A stretch of DNA of 64,000 nt from Phlegmacium glaucopus (taxonomy: Eukaryota > Basidiomycota > Agaricomycetes > Agaricales > Cortinariaceae). Both the position numbers and the translations under genes were made by a program. Positions within the stretch are counted from its first letter, which is position 1, and each line of letters begins with the position of its first letter. The notes below the pieces were generated by a model. The model saw only the letters and a list, made by a program, of their open reading frames with translations, was not told the origin of the DNA and ran no database searches. The stretch spans positions 204,618 to 268,617 of the forward strand of contig MU130364.1 of the NCBI GenBank assembly GCA_015039465.1, given 5' to 3'. Of the stretch, positions 1 to 10,471 are shown piece after piece.

Positions 1-968
1 TGATGAATGATTCCACCAAGTCGATGATGTCGTCCTCTAAGGAGGGGGGATCAACCGCATGAACAATGCCTATATGCCAAGAAATCGGACGTTGAGTCTC
101 TATCATTCAAAGTATAACATGTAAAAGTCACCCGGAAGATCAACGAAGTCAAGATTAGGCGATTCTGGGTCGTATATGTCGATGCACACACTATTTTTTG
201 AAAATTGTAGACGTTGGGGATCGTCATCATTTTTTAACTCGGGCTCGCTCTTCCCATAAAATTCCCTGTAGTCGCGGCGACTGCTGAGGATCGCAGCCTG
301 GGCCCTTCTGATCCATAGATCGACAGACGACCTGTCGTGTATCCGAAGTCCAAAAGGTATGATCGTAGTGCTTTCGAGACGGGCGCCAAGGCCATCGTAC
401 CCCAACTTTAGGCTAATGGAACATGACCAAGATTCAGTGGTACTCCGCATAGTACATTCCATGGGACACCTAGAAGCGATTGATTATCAGATACTCATAC
501 CGAGGGCGGCTAATTACCTCGTGCAGGTTCCATGGTCGCGGGGAACATTTATCTGTTGAAAATAACAAGTGTATTTCAATGGGCTATCATGCTAAAAAGA
601 AAACACTTACCCCGCTTACGGCTTCTACTAAGGAGCTTTTCCCAGCTACAAATACATTAGCAAGTGGACTCGTTCAGAGGTAAACATCCTGTACTCACAT
701 GATTGGTCGCCAATCACTACAAGCCGAGGAAAATCGATTTTGAAAACCTGACTCGAACTATAAGTCGAAAAGGGTTCGACCTAACTAAGGCATTTTAGTG
801 GGAAGATGAGGAAGGATAGACTTACTCGAGTTTCTGTATATCGGAACGTAGTTCCAATATCAACTTGCACCGTCTTGCATATTCCGTATCTGATAGATGG
901 TTTTTGAGCGCTGGAATCGCACTCTTCTTACTATTGGTCCCCGAGCGACGAAGTTTAGAGATCAGCAT
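1..968 (-). CDS. Dynamin-family large GTPase, 5' part (runs off the left edge)
   Basis: N-terminal part of a dynamin-superfamily GTPase (GTP-driven membrane fission or remodelling). I read six exons on the minus strand, 826-968, 699-757, 611-645, 518-552, 132-469 and <1-69, all joined by GT-AG introns of 48-72 bp with compatible phases. The spliced protein starts MLISKLRRSG at 968. It carries the dynamin P-loop GDQSSGKSS at about residues 64-72, then the HGTCTRCPMEC stretch holding the G2 threonine, and the G3 motif DLPG at about 135. The next exon keeps reading after an intron placed inside the G3 glycine codon. The stretch YARRCKLILELR just before the GTPase core fits the usual short N-terminal helix. 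The middle and GED domains lie outside the window, so Vps1/Dnm1/Mx-like subtype cannot be decided. Nothing seen suggests a pseudogene. The start codon is the first in-frame ATG, not independently supported. Confidence 0.88.
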
Positions 969-1448
969 TGCTGCTATGTATGAGGGTGGATGAAAGTGGT
1001 TTGGCCTGTAGGTTGCGGTGCGGCTTAAATGGATTCTGCAAGGCTGGGCGCTTCCGTCATGTGATAGAGAACAAGGCCATTTTAAAGTTCACAGAAGTTG
1101 GTGTGATTCTGGGGGCGTGGCTGGCCTTGAGGCATACATGTTACACACACGGGGCGCAGTTTTTGACCAACTTTTGACCTGAATTGTATTTCAATGTCCT
1201 AATTGAATACAACAAGAATTTCGCAGAACAAGCAGCCCTATAGTGGAATGTCCCAAGAACAAACTAAAACGAGCTAGATAGGATGAAATTATCGTGGGCG
1301 TCAAGGTGACTCCCAGGGCCCAGGCGCAGACTCATTTACTAAAGGCTATGCAATGTGCACGGGATTTGAATGACTAAGCATCTTTAGTAAGTGGACAGCC
1401 CACTGTCGCACACGATGGTGAGCCATCTTTACCACAACCTCAACATCG
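969..1448. promoter_or_regulatory. Divergent intergenic region between the GTPase and the PIN-domain gene
   Basis: 480 bp between two divergently transcribed genes, so it should hold both promoters. I see no convincing TATA box or repeat. The open frame on the plus strand at 968-1177 has no recognisable feature and begins inside the GTPase start region, so I do not call it a gene. Confidence 0.4.
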
Positions 1449-2747
1449 ATGACTGATAAGAGGGTAAGTGACAAATACCGACTGTATATAATGCTTAACG
1501 GCGTACAGGTCTCAACTGGCAATGCTAACAAAATGGCCATGTCTCGTGCACTTGGGGCTGCTTTTCTGAACCATCAAGTTGAACAACTCGAGAAGTCTAT
1601 CTCTTCCAATGGACCTACTTCTGGGAACTGGCGAGATAGAAAGTATCCAGCACCGTCTACGGCAAGTGCTAAACGAGGTCCGAATTCTCCCGCCATCAAA
1701 TTGGTTCCGAAGACCAAGGTAGACGCCAAGACAATACCGACGAAGGAGAGAGACAAAGATTTCGATAGAACCACTTCCTCCAGCCCTAGCGCGAGGCGTA
1801 CTTCTGCAGAAGATAAACGAGAGAAGGATGCAGATATAATCGTGGTTGATGCAAGTGTTCTCATCCACGCCCTCTATCAAGTTAAGAAGTGGTGCAGGGA
1901 TGGGAGGCAAGAGATTGTTATAGTTCCTCTTGAAGGTAGTACTTCGTGCCACTTTGAATCATCACCAGCTGACACATTAGCAATAGCCCTTAATACCCTG
2001 GATTTATTGAAGAAAGGGTCTTCATTGATTGCCCAAAAGGCCCGTTCAGCTTCTCGCATTCTGGAAGCTCAGGTTGGAACCAACCCTCGCATCCGGGTTC
2101 AGCGAGATGATGCTTTCGTCTTGTGGGACAAGATCGCCTTCGAGGATGCCACTGAGTCCAACCCTAATTCTTGTCCGGAATGGGTCCGTCGAATTATCTG
2201 CTGCTCTCTATGGGAAACCGAACATCCCGAGGAAGAATTGAAGGCAAGCGATAGGCGAAGTTTCGATGATAATGCTACTCCCAACAATGATAAGCCAATT
2301 CCCCACAAGGTTGTTTTGGCGGTTCTCTCTTCGGCTGCGAATCTGTCCCCCCAGTCCATTTCAATGAAGCTTGCCGACATGTCGGTGGGTGCTGAACCAC
2401 CCCTGGCACCTGTACCTTTACCCGCGCCCACTGTTCCCCACGTTAATAAGCACGAAGTTCGCTCTGTTGGTTCACTTGTTGCTTCCTGGGGTAAAAAAGC
2501 TAAGATCCAGCTGATGGAGATCGACCCTGCTCTTCCTGGCCGGGACGAAGAAGATCGGTCAAAACGTTCACATCCCTCTCATGGTTCCAACAGAAATCGC
2601 AGGCCTTCCGGAAGTGATCACGCTGTTGCGAAGCCGGGATTGGTGGAACGTCCTCCTGCTGTCATGGCCATGATGGGGATGATATCTCAACCCAACAGGG
2701 TCGTGCGTGTTTTGGCTCGAGGAGAAAAGTTGGACCCAGATCCGTGA
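1449..2747 (+). CDS. PIN-domain-like protein (EST1/SMG-type PIN fold suspected)
   Basis: Single long reading frame of 432 codons. The recognisable core is at about residues 128-245: DIIVVDASVLIHAL supplies the first acidic residue of a PIN nuclease, followed by a basic WCRDGR segment, a hydrophobic strand IVIVPLE, then ALNTLDLLKKGSS and RIRVQRDDAFVLWDKI. PIN domains are metal-dependent ribonucleases, and fungal proteins of this build resemble the PIN domain of EST1/SMG5-6. That family call is from memory of the pattern. The N-terminal 125 residues and the C-terminal half are low-complexity, rich in Ser, Pro, Lys and Arg, and probably disordered. A likely 45-bp intron (1464-1508, GTAAGT donor, GCTTAAC branch site, ACAG acceptor) lies just after codon 5. 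Because its length is a multiple of three, the unspliced frame stays open; the mature protein would be 417 aa. It is divergent from the GTPase gene upstream. Confidence 0.75.
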   Translation: MTDKRVSDKYRLYIMLNGVQVSTGNANKMAMSRALGAAFLNHQVEQLEKSISSNGPTSGNWRDRKYPAPSTASAKRGPNSPAIKLVPKTKVDAKTIPTKERDKDFDRTTSSSPSARRTSAEDKREKDADIIVVDASVLIHALYQVKKWCRDGRQEIVIVPLEGSTSCHFESSPADTLAIALNTLDLLKKGSSLIAQKARSASRILEAQVGTNPRIRVQRDDAFVLWDKIAFEDATESNPNSCPEWVRRIICCSLWETEHPEEELKASDRRSFDDNATPNNDKPIPHKVVLAVLSSAANLSPQSISMKLADMSVGAEPPLAPVPLPAPTVPHVNKHEVRSVGSLVASWGKKAKIQLMEIDPALPGRDEEDRSKRSHPSHGSNRNRRPSGSDHAVAKPGLVERPPAVMAMMGMISQPNRVVRVLARGEKLDPDP

Positions 2748-3610
2748 TAGTCAATGAAGGTGCATACTATGTTCTGTATTTTTAAAGCTTACATCTCTCA
2801 TGCCATCTCATCCATGTGATCAGACTCCTAACGTCGACAACACATCCAACAGACTAGATAACATAGATCTTCTGTTCCAACCCGGTCCTGGGCTTCCGGA
2901 CTTGCTCGGTACAGTACCCTCAGGTGTCAGATGGTTTTATCAGCGCTGGTTTTATCGTAACCGGTGATGGGACTGACCTCATTGCGGACTCGTGGACTCG
3001 GAAAGGCTATGGTTCCGTTCTGCTTTATAACTCAAGGCTCAATCAAGTGACGGTGGCGATGTTGGACATATGCAACAGACCTCAGGTTTCCTCCTGTGAA
3101 TGTAGCTTGTTTTGCGGCTATTTGCCGTTAAGGACCTTTCATGGTTTCTTTCGTAAGGAGTTGTTGGCGTTCCGATCCTTTCCCTTTTATCTCTCAACTT
3201 AGGCCCCCTATCTTTTTTACCTTGTTCTTCCCTTCTTTTAGGAAACTCTCAATTGTTGGCGACGTGATTGGATGATTCGAAATATGTGGTGTTCGACAAC
3301 GAGTACATTCCCCTAGTTCATACCTTTCCTACGTGTAGTCCGTTTTTCAGTCCGTTTATCCTTCCTACCAGCTTGAATATTACACGAGACCCCTTATTGC
3401 AAATGCAGCTGGACTGAAGCATGATCGCCATTTTCAATGTTCATTTCCTAATTTTGCTTTGAACTCACGTGACAGACGCGACGGTTTGATATTTTAATAT
3501 TTAATTTAGATTAGCACTCCAACTTGAACTTCAACAACCAACGTCTTTAGGGACACCAATGCGTGAGTCCATTTACATTTTATTGAATCCCTTCAAGGTC
3601 AATCCTTTCA
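2748..3610. other. Intergenic, 3' flank of the PIN gene and upstream region of the next gene
   Basis: No gene assigned. A frame of about 60 codons is open from roughly 2,780 to a TGA at 2,965-2,967. A 92-codon frame at 2,924-3,202 overlaps it. Neither has a motif I recognise, and the first could be an unspliced extra 3' exon of the PIN gene. The last 100 bp contain an AT-rich patch near 3,490-3,520 that could serve as promoter. Confidence 0.35.
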
Positions 3611-4638
3611 ATGATAGCTCAACGGAACGTGTTCGGATATCTCACCGGGACCAAAGCACCAGTGAGTACAGTGAGCTGGATGCTCTTACCGATCCCTAAA
3701 TATATTACCTAGTCTCCCTACGTCCAGCTTCGAGCTCTCTTACATAACAATAACGTCTATCAGCTTGTCAAAGTAAGCAAATCACTTATCTTTCCGACTT
3801 CTCATAATCCAGATGCTGAGGAAGTTTATCCTGATGTTTTGACCAGGCGAGCGTAACGCGTTTGACCCAGGAATATATAGACCTTAATGATATAGCTTCT
3901 AAACAACAACAAGGGCTGGATAATATAAAAGCTGAAGTAAGCCATATTTATTTCTAAAATATTATTACGCTGAAATGGCCCCCTGGCAAAAATCACAGCT
4001 CAAAGAACAATATCCCCATATATTTGCGACAGGAGAAGGCGATAAACGACTGTACTTCGCTATCCGTTTGGTCTTTCACGTGCATGGCATGCGACGTTAC
4101 CTATCTAAACAAAATCAACCAAACGCATCAGTGCCGTGTAAACGCATTACGCGCAGTAAGCGAAAGAATCAGCAGCGCCAAGTTGGTACACCAGAGCTCT
4201 TCTCCAACTCCATCCAAGTAGTATGCGATTAAGTTTTGCCTCATCATAATTGATCTAATTTTTTTTTAGAAGGAGCTTGAATCTGGATCTAAACATGAAG
4301 ACCTAGTAGAAGACCTTGGGCTGTCACAGTCGAATAAATGTCTGATAGACACCATGCCCGAGGTAACTTCAACTCCTTCAAGTTCTACAAAGTATCATCC
4401 CTTGCAATATCCCGCCATTTACGATTTTCTTGAAGCTTCAGTGCCCCCTATGACCCATTTGATGGACTCCTTCATTGACTTTGGATGTATCAACGCAGAC
4501 TTTCTGCGGGCTATCTCATCATGGTCATGTGAGGGGATCAGACAGGTCTTGGACCAACTACCTGGACGTGATGGTCGAAATTTGACGGAAATGGAGAAAT
4601 TAGTTTTACAGAATCATTTCAAGGAATACTCCAAATAA
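3611..4638 (+). CDS. Unassigned multi-exon gene, conserved-looking helical protein
   Basis: Function not recognised. Exons 3611-3661, 3713-3772 and 3847-3936 are consistent: all are phase 0 with clean GT-AG borders, giving 17, 20 and 30 codons and starting MIAQRNVFGY. The fourth exon is ambiguous. It begins after an acceptor at 3,998 or 4,032, and the two choices use different frames. The one from 4,033 reads more naturally and contains a Cys-Cys-His-Cys cluster (CMAC, then HQC). The last exon runs from about 4,270 to the TAA at 4,636-4,638. It encodes an acidic linker, then a compact segment beginning YDFLEASVPPMTHL and continuing DFGCINADFLRAIS, followed by an amphipathic helix ending FKEYSK. 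That C-terminal block looks like a real folded domain I have met in unannotated basidiomycete proteins, but I cannot name it. A polypyrimidine tract precedes the last acceptor. Confidence 0.55.
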
Positions 4639-4814
4639 CTCGGTTAAAAAAAAAGTGTTTTGTGGAAATCAAACGTTTTGTACAGTTCGGAATGTATCAT
4701 AGGCTTCTACAACTTCCATGTAATTTGTATTTCTTGAATATATTTCTTGGGCAATTTGAATCATTTCCACTCCGAATATCGACCGTCTATAGATTTCAAA
4801 GACATGCATGAGAA

Positions 4815-4843
4815 TATCTATCTATCTATCTATATATATATAT
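4815..4843. repeat. Short TATC/TA microsatellite
   Basis: Four TATC units run into a TA tract in the 211-bp convergent intergenic space between the plus-strand gene ending at 4,638 and the minus-strand gene ending at 4,850. Confidence 0.8.
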
Positions 4844-4849
4844 TGGTGG

Positions 4850-7800
4850 CTAATTAAGTTTCAGCTTTTTAGTCTGGGATCTGGTAGTTTTAGTATATTC
4901 AGCGCCTCGTTTCCGTTTTCCCTTTGAAAGGTCTTGCAGTCTTTGAAGAAAACGAGTAGGAGAGAGTTCTGCTGTTACTTTTTTCACTAAAGACATGTCT
5001 AGGCTAGCAACGGGGTGCCCTTCATCGTCTGGATCTTCTCCGAAAGACCGGCTGAGCTTAGTCTCTGCAGGAAAAGAAGCGACGATGCGCAGGAGACTGT
5101 ATTTTCCCGCATCAGTCCGTCGATGTGGAAGTGCAAGGAGACGCCTGTTGGTCTCATCGACCAGATTGTGATGGCTAGCAGGTGAGTATACTTTACCATC
5201 CTTTCATCATAATCAAGCGTCAAACACAGAAGGTTTACATATGTAAGACAAGATGCTCACTTTGTCGAGGAAAAATTTACGAGGTGTCACACTGCGCAAT
5301 GCATGACGTAGGAATTGTCTTGATAGTGAGCCATCTATGCCTTTAGAGTACTTGGCTTGCAATGCTACCCAAATCAGAGAACCATCCGAAAGTCGAAGAA
5401 CAAACATAAGATCTGGACCCATCGATTCATGAGGGAAGCATATCGGGCTATGCGAACGGTGTTCTAACCATTTTGAGGTTTCTTCGGGAGAGTTTGTTTT
5501 GATTCCAAGATTGACGGATGAGCCTGAGAAATGAAAGTGGCGAATGGGGCTGGCCTCTATATCATCGAGGACGGTTCTGTGAAGGGAAACGAGTTCAGCT
5601 TCAAGCTTACACCAGCTGGGAGTAGAGCCCTTAAACTCGAAGACTTCGTTTAACCGTCGTTTTTGTTTAGAGAATATGATATCGATGCAGAAGGCTATGT
5701 AATTCTCGAAGCCATTCGAGCTTTGTTCTCTGATTTCAATCTCCTTAGCAAAGATTTTGTAGCTCGTCCGATGCTTAACGTTGATGCAATGCGTAGCAGC
5801 CAGGAGAACAAGAGGTTCGTCAACGGCAACTTTTGTTGTTTCTGCATCGATAAAGCGGGCGAATCCGTATTCGACATAGGTCGCTTCGTCAACTGTAGTA
5901 GCTTTCGTTGTTTCGGCATCGACAAACCGGGCGAAGCCGTATTCGACATATGTCGCTTCGTCCTTGCCAAGGGTACGCGGAGGAGCAGACCGCATGAGGT
6001 AGTGAGCAGTGAGTTGGTGGATAGTAGTGAGCATATCGGTGTCTACGTTTATAGAGTTAGTCGCTGACACCTTTGGGCAGGGCAAGTCACTAGACAAACT
6101 TTTCATCAGCTTTGAAAAATCAAGCTTGTAGTGGGAGAGTAAGGGTAACGCATCCGAGCCTTCGGCTTTGACAAACATCGAAGCATCAGTGATCTCGAAA
6201 TCTGTAAAGTGTTTAACGTATGCGTTGAGTAAACCATGAGGCCGTTTGAAACAATCGATGAGAAGATCCGAGACATAGCCAGCCGTAAAACGATGCCTAA
6301 GACCCTGTCAATTACCAATGGTCAAGCAAACATGAAAGCTGACATACCTCCCATGCAACCAGTACCATACTCGCTCAAGCAATCGTGCCCCTGATTCGGT
6401 TTGCAGAAGACTTTGGGGGAGGTATTTTCGCAAGTAACGTGCTTGAACATCCTGCCGGTCGAAAGCGCCAGTGTCCGAACACCATCGATATCGAGAATCT
6501 TTCATGATAGCCGAAGCCATTGCTTGGTCTACGACATCCTTCGAGATGCCTGTACCGGCAACGACCATAAAAACTCCTTGTCCAAATGATTGCCCTTCCC
6601 AAGCTTTGACAATTTCACGGAGGATCGGACGACAAGATCCGTTCTGGTCAGAACGAAATGAAGAGTCGAGTTGGGTTGCGGCGTACTGCGCTTCATCAAG
6701 CACGCAAAATAAGGGTGTTTGGGCGGTTTCAGCAGTTGACATTTGCAGATCTGCAGTAGGATCTCCTGGTTCCACCGCCGAGGACAGATTACTGCGGACG
6801 GTGCTTAAGAGCGTTTTCGTTGTCATATTTATGTAGCTGTCTGAAGCGCCTGACAGCTTGGAAGACAGTTGGTCAAACACATCCCAGACCTGTGAATGCA
6901 CGAAAGATGGTTGAAGTTGGAGGAGTAGCCAGCGTGCTTTGTAAATCTGTGGACCGATGTCATCTAACTGGGGGTTTGCCTTGATATAGTTGCTCATGGT
7001 TTCAGCAAACAAATTGAAAATCATGAGACGGGCAAGAAATATCTGTCGAAATATTCGACTGGCTATTTCACGATTCGTTTTTAGAGCGGCTTCATAGGCA
7101 GGGGAGCTTGGTGAAGGAAGGTTACGGCGGAAGCCCGAAGAGTGAGGGACATTTGCTCGGATGCTATTGTAAACGTCGCTTGACCCAAGAAGGCTAGAAT
7201 CAATGCAGGATGTGAAGTAGAAACCCCAGTTCTCACAAAGGCCTTCCAATAAAAGCCTGGTCTTACCGGACCCGGAAGTATTGACGAGAAATCTAATTGA
7301 ATTGATTAACGGGGATGACTTGGGAAACTTCCAGAAAGTACCAACGTGTGATTATTTGGCATGAAAATATTCTTCAATCGTTTTTCTAGTAGGGCATCGA
7401 GGGTAAAACTGCCTAGGTCATGGAGGAGCAGGTTAGGCTTTCCTTTGAGTAATGGTATTTTGAGGGAATTTAGATGGGCAATAGTCTCGGGCTCTAGATA
7501 ATCACCAGAAGGGGACCACGTTGGAAGGACAATGTCGCCGACGACTAGTTTCCGTATTGTTGGTTGTAGTTCAGTCAAGAATCTATGAACGTCGGCCTTC
7601 ACTGCGGTATCTTGGGGTGTTAACAGGGGCAATGGTATTTCTACTCAGATGAGACCAGTCTGTTAGATAAACTTGTCGTGTAGAATAGTGGGTGACGAAT
7701 ACGCACTACGTTCCCATTTACGAACCACATCGTACACTCCATGAGCATGTGCTAGTTTCAATACTCGATAGAGTTCTTCGTCTTCGGTAAGCGCAGTGAT

Positions 7801-7944
7801 ACAATCCGGCAATGCAGAGGACTTTGCGGGGTCGTCTCTCCAGATGTAATGTAAGGCGACAGAAGCCTCTTCTTGAACCTCGACATTAAATCTTGACACA
7901 AGCTGGTGGATGTCGCAGTCAGTCAACATTGCACCCATGCCCAA
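4850..7944 (-). CDS. P-loop NTPase fused to a PD-(D/E)xK-like nuclease domain (CR-effector-type architecture)
   Basis: Five exons on the minus strand, 7710-7944, 7346-7640, 7292-6348, 6296-5261 and 5200-4850, with matching phases throughout, encode about 953 aa. Walker A is NTSGSGKT at about residues 181-188, interrupted upstream by intron 2. Walker B is FCVLDEAQ near 372-379, followed by the sensor-like MVVAGTGIS. The C-terminal half contains DLMFVLRLSDGSLIW with VALQAK following, a D-x(n)-QxK pattern (about 787-807) typical of restriction-endonuclease-fold cores. The protein ends in a basic tail. This NTPase/REase pairing is what is described for Crinkler-type (CR) effectors and their fungal relatives; the reaction is probably nucleotide-controlled DNA cleavage, by inference only. 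An odd feature is a 24-residue segment (residues 604-627) repeated in tandem at 628-651. The frame is intact from start to stop, so the gene looks functional. The exon at 5,200 uses an acceptor 22 bp before the better-looking CTAG. Confidence 0.82.
5835..5978 (-). repeat. 72-bp in-frame tandem duplication inside the NTPase/nuclease gene
   Basis: Two adjacent 72-bp units with a handful of differences. Each encodes the segment DEATYVEYGFARF plus about eleven more residues. The copies differ by synonymous and a few conservative changes, so the duplication is not brand new but was kept in frame. Confidence 0.85.
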
Positions 7945-9364
7945 GCCAATGTTCCTTAAAAGTGGAGTCCTTCAAGTTACAAAGTTCAGAGTATGGCATT
8001 GAGCTCCGAGAGCCTGGTCATTGTTGTGTCCGCCGGTGTGATGACCGCTTTCTTAAGTTTTTATATTCTCACACTCATACTAGTACCACTATCCTTCTCA
8101 TGACCCACCAAGCTATAGGCTGACTCTTGGTAAATAATTACCAGACAAAGATCAAATTAAATTTCTTACTTGACACCTCAGGCTGTTAGCCATCTGACAA
8201 TGCTCCGCCGGTACTGGAAACTGTCAACGAACTTAGACATAGCTCGTTGGAGTGAAGATTTGATACATATCAATCATATCATTCCTTTCAAGGTCTACCT
8301 GTGAAATAAGAAGTAGTTATTTTAATTTCTCGGATTCAGTCATGGTGGGCCTTGTATTTGTTAAAAGCTGTGGTTCTCGATCAACTAGTACCTCCCCTTT
8401 ATGTTCTCCTCAGTAACCCAGCCACCATTGCTCTGAGAAGTACACGGAGTTATGGATGATCGTTTGCGGACACTTCGATGTGGGCTTGATAAAACGAGGG
8501 TGCGCCAGAAAACATTTCGTACCAAAATCTAGACCTTCGAGTGCGACGTTCATTGGACTCGGATGCGTCGTCGGCTCCCCTCACAGCTGCTTTTTTCCAC
8601 CAATTCTTCAAGTTTACATTCAAATGGCTGATATTTGGTTTTTGTTCCCGCCTTCATTTGCTTTATTGAACCTTAACTTTGAATGTCATGGTCCATGTAT
8701 GCCCATCTTACAGAAAGAATAATATCGAGATAATCTTGACATCTTCTCTCGGTCGCACCCGCCGGTCATTGGCATACGCCGTGTAGATCGCCTTGTAAGC
8801 GGCTTTTCATAATGATGCGGTCCGAAAAGATTGTCTAACCTCACAGACGAAGACGTCGTTTATTACTATTACTTCTCTATTGGAATTCAGTTAATTCCTA
8901 TCTACACTCCGAAATTTAATATGATCTTTCTCTAGGCCTTTCTTTTGGTTAATGCCTTTAGCGGTGGAACAAGTACCAAAATATCTTTTGGGATATAGTC
9001 AGTCTCTGTTCACATGATATGATTGCTGCTTCTAGCGCTTATCTCGTCTCAATCCTGTGAAACAGTGGGTCAGTGAGATTAGGTCTTGATGAATCCACTT
9101 GAATCACATTGTCGAAGTGATGATGTTCATTCCAGCGTCACTTGAATGCGCTTATGACCATATGCTCGAAAATATTTCTGTTCTAAGCATTGAGCACAAT
9201 ATGTCTTCGGAACTGACTTGCTACCTTTGAGTCTTGACAGATAATCAATAACAGCTAGTCAATGGTCATCAAGTTAACATGCCTTTGGCATGTTTTCTTC
9301 AGGTGAAAGCAGCTTTGATGTTGAATGTACCCATTTTTCATCAAGATTCAGTTTGTTGTTTTGC
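7945..9364. other. Intergenic, no gene recognised
   Basis: About 1.4 kb upstream of the NTPase/nuclease gene. Only short, unconvincing frames (8,456-8,722 plus, 7,893-8,123 plus) are present. No element termini or homology to other parts of the window were seen. It presumably contains the promoter of the minus-strand gene. Confidence 0.5.
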
Positions 9365-9442
9365 ATAGTAGAACTAGGGGTTGTGGGCCACTGCTTTGCA
9401 TGGTAATAACTTTTTGTAGATATATCATATATATATATATAT
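9365..9442 (+). repeat. Fragment of a dispersed LTR-like repeat, ending in a TA tract
   Basis: The stretch GGGCCACTGCTTTGCATGG followed by a TA-rich tract matches, in inverted orientation, the sequence at about 30,785-30,850. There it belongs to a longer LTR-like repeat. Only this piece is present here, directly abutting the hAT-like element that starts at 9,443. Confidence 0.5.
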
Positions 9443-9514
9443 TAAGGATGCCAAAGTTCAGTTCAGTTCAGTTCGGGACCCATTTTCTCAGAACCAGAAC
9501 CAGAACCACTTAGG

Positions 9515-9558
<44 letters not shown>

Positions 9559-9982
9559 TTCAAACCATAAGAACCAGTTAAAAATACACTTTTGTTAGGA
9601 TATCACCAATTAGACAAGAAATTCTCATTTTAAATTTTATTTTCTAAAATTACATCTTATTTCTTAGAAATCAATATATCTTGAAATTTGAGGCCAGAAT
9701 TTGGTAGTATTGGTGTTATAACTATGACATCACTAAAAGTAAACATGAAAAGAAAAAAAAACAACTAAATCATTTTGCCAACTAGTGACAACTTTGAATT
9801 GGATTCTTGCAATAGGAGTATACTAATATTAATAAAACCTGAAGTCATAAAGTAAATGAGACATATTACTGATTATGTACTATGCCAGACCATAAAATGA
9901 TGTACTTCTGATTGGAAATATTTTGTGTTGGTGACTTGAATAAATATTTTCATTACAGATACAGGTACATTGTGCCATTTAA
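9443..9982 (+). mobile_element. Truncated non-autonomous hAT-like element, with GAACCA microsatellite
   Basis: Starts TAAGGATGCCAAAGTTC, then runs into (GAACCA)n at about 9,490-9,560 and an AT-rich body. The body is the inverted counterpart of most of the complete element at 22,181-22,976, including the terminal GTTCAG repeats. The other end is missing: homology stops where the element at 9,983 is inserted. No coding capacity. Confidence 0.8.
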
Positions 9983-10345
9983 CAGTACTTTACCCTCCCC
10001 CACACATTCCGAGCGGGTCCGAGCAATCCGAGCAAATTCCGACCAAATTCCGACCAAATTCCGAGCAATCCGACCAAATTCCGACCAACTTCTGACCTCA
10101 TTTAGGGTTAGGTTAAGGTTTGGTTAGAGTCTATTTAGGGTTAGGATTAAGGTTTATTTAAGAGGTTAGGGCAGTATATTGATGCTAGGTGGTTATAATG
10201 AATTTGATGTAAAATTGGTCGGAATATGGTCGGATTCTGCTCGGATTCTGCTCGGATTCTGCTCGGATTCTGCTCGGATTCTGCTCGGAGTTTGCTCGGA
10301 CCTGCTCGGACCCGCTTGGAATGTGTGGGGGAGAGTAAAGACCTC
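9983..10345. mobile_element. 363-bp foldback element with ACTTTAC...CCCCCACACATTCC termini
   Basis: Terminal inverted repeats of about 28 bp, core CTCCCCCACACATTCC, enclose subterminal runs of TCCGAGCAA/TTGCTCGGA. The flanks carry the 8-bp direct repeat CCATTTAA (9,975-9,982 and 10,346-10,353), as expected of a hAT-type insertion. It sits inside the truncated element that begins at 9,443. The interior contains TTAGGGTTAGG stretches that mimic telomere repeats. A second copy is at 41,379 and a left-end fragment at 54,443. Confidence 0.82.
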
Positions 10346-10471
10346 CCATTTAACCATCTGATATTTCCCAAGCTTAACACTTTGTTTCATTTTTGGTGTT
10401 CAACATTCAAATTGAAGATAAATGAGATATGGTACAAATACATGTATGTATACTTTGATGATTGGGCCACT

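Noticed and set aside
4999..5223. 74-codon minus frame as the last exon of the NTPase/nuclease gene
   Set aside because: The other frame, from an acceptor at 5,201-5,202, continues the family-like sequence (RRLLALPHRRTDAGKYSLL) to a stop at 4,850; this one does not.
5213..6067. Plus-strand and alternative minus frames inside the NTPase/nuclease gene (for example 5,663-6,067)
   Set aside because: Shadows of the real minus-strand exons, whose motifs and splice phases are consistent.
10104..10175. TTAGGG-like sequence suggesting an interstitial telomere or subtelomere
   Set aside because: It lies within the foldback element, and the related copy at 41,510-41,640 shows similar CCTAAC/CCTTAAC words; units are irregular, so it is element interior.
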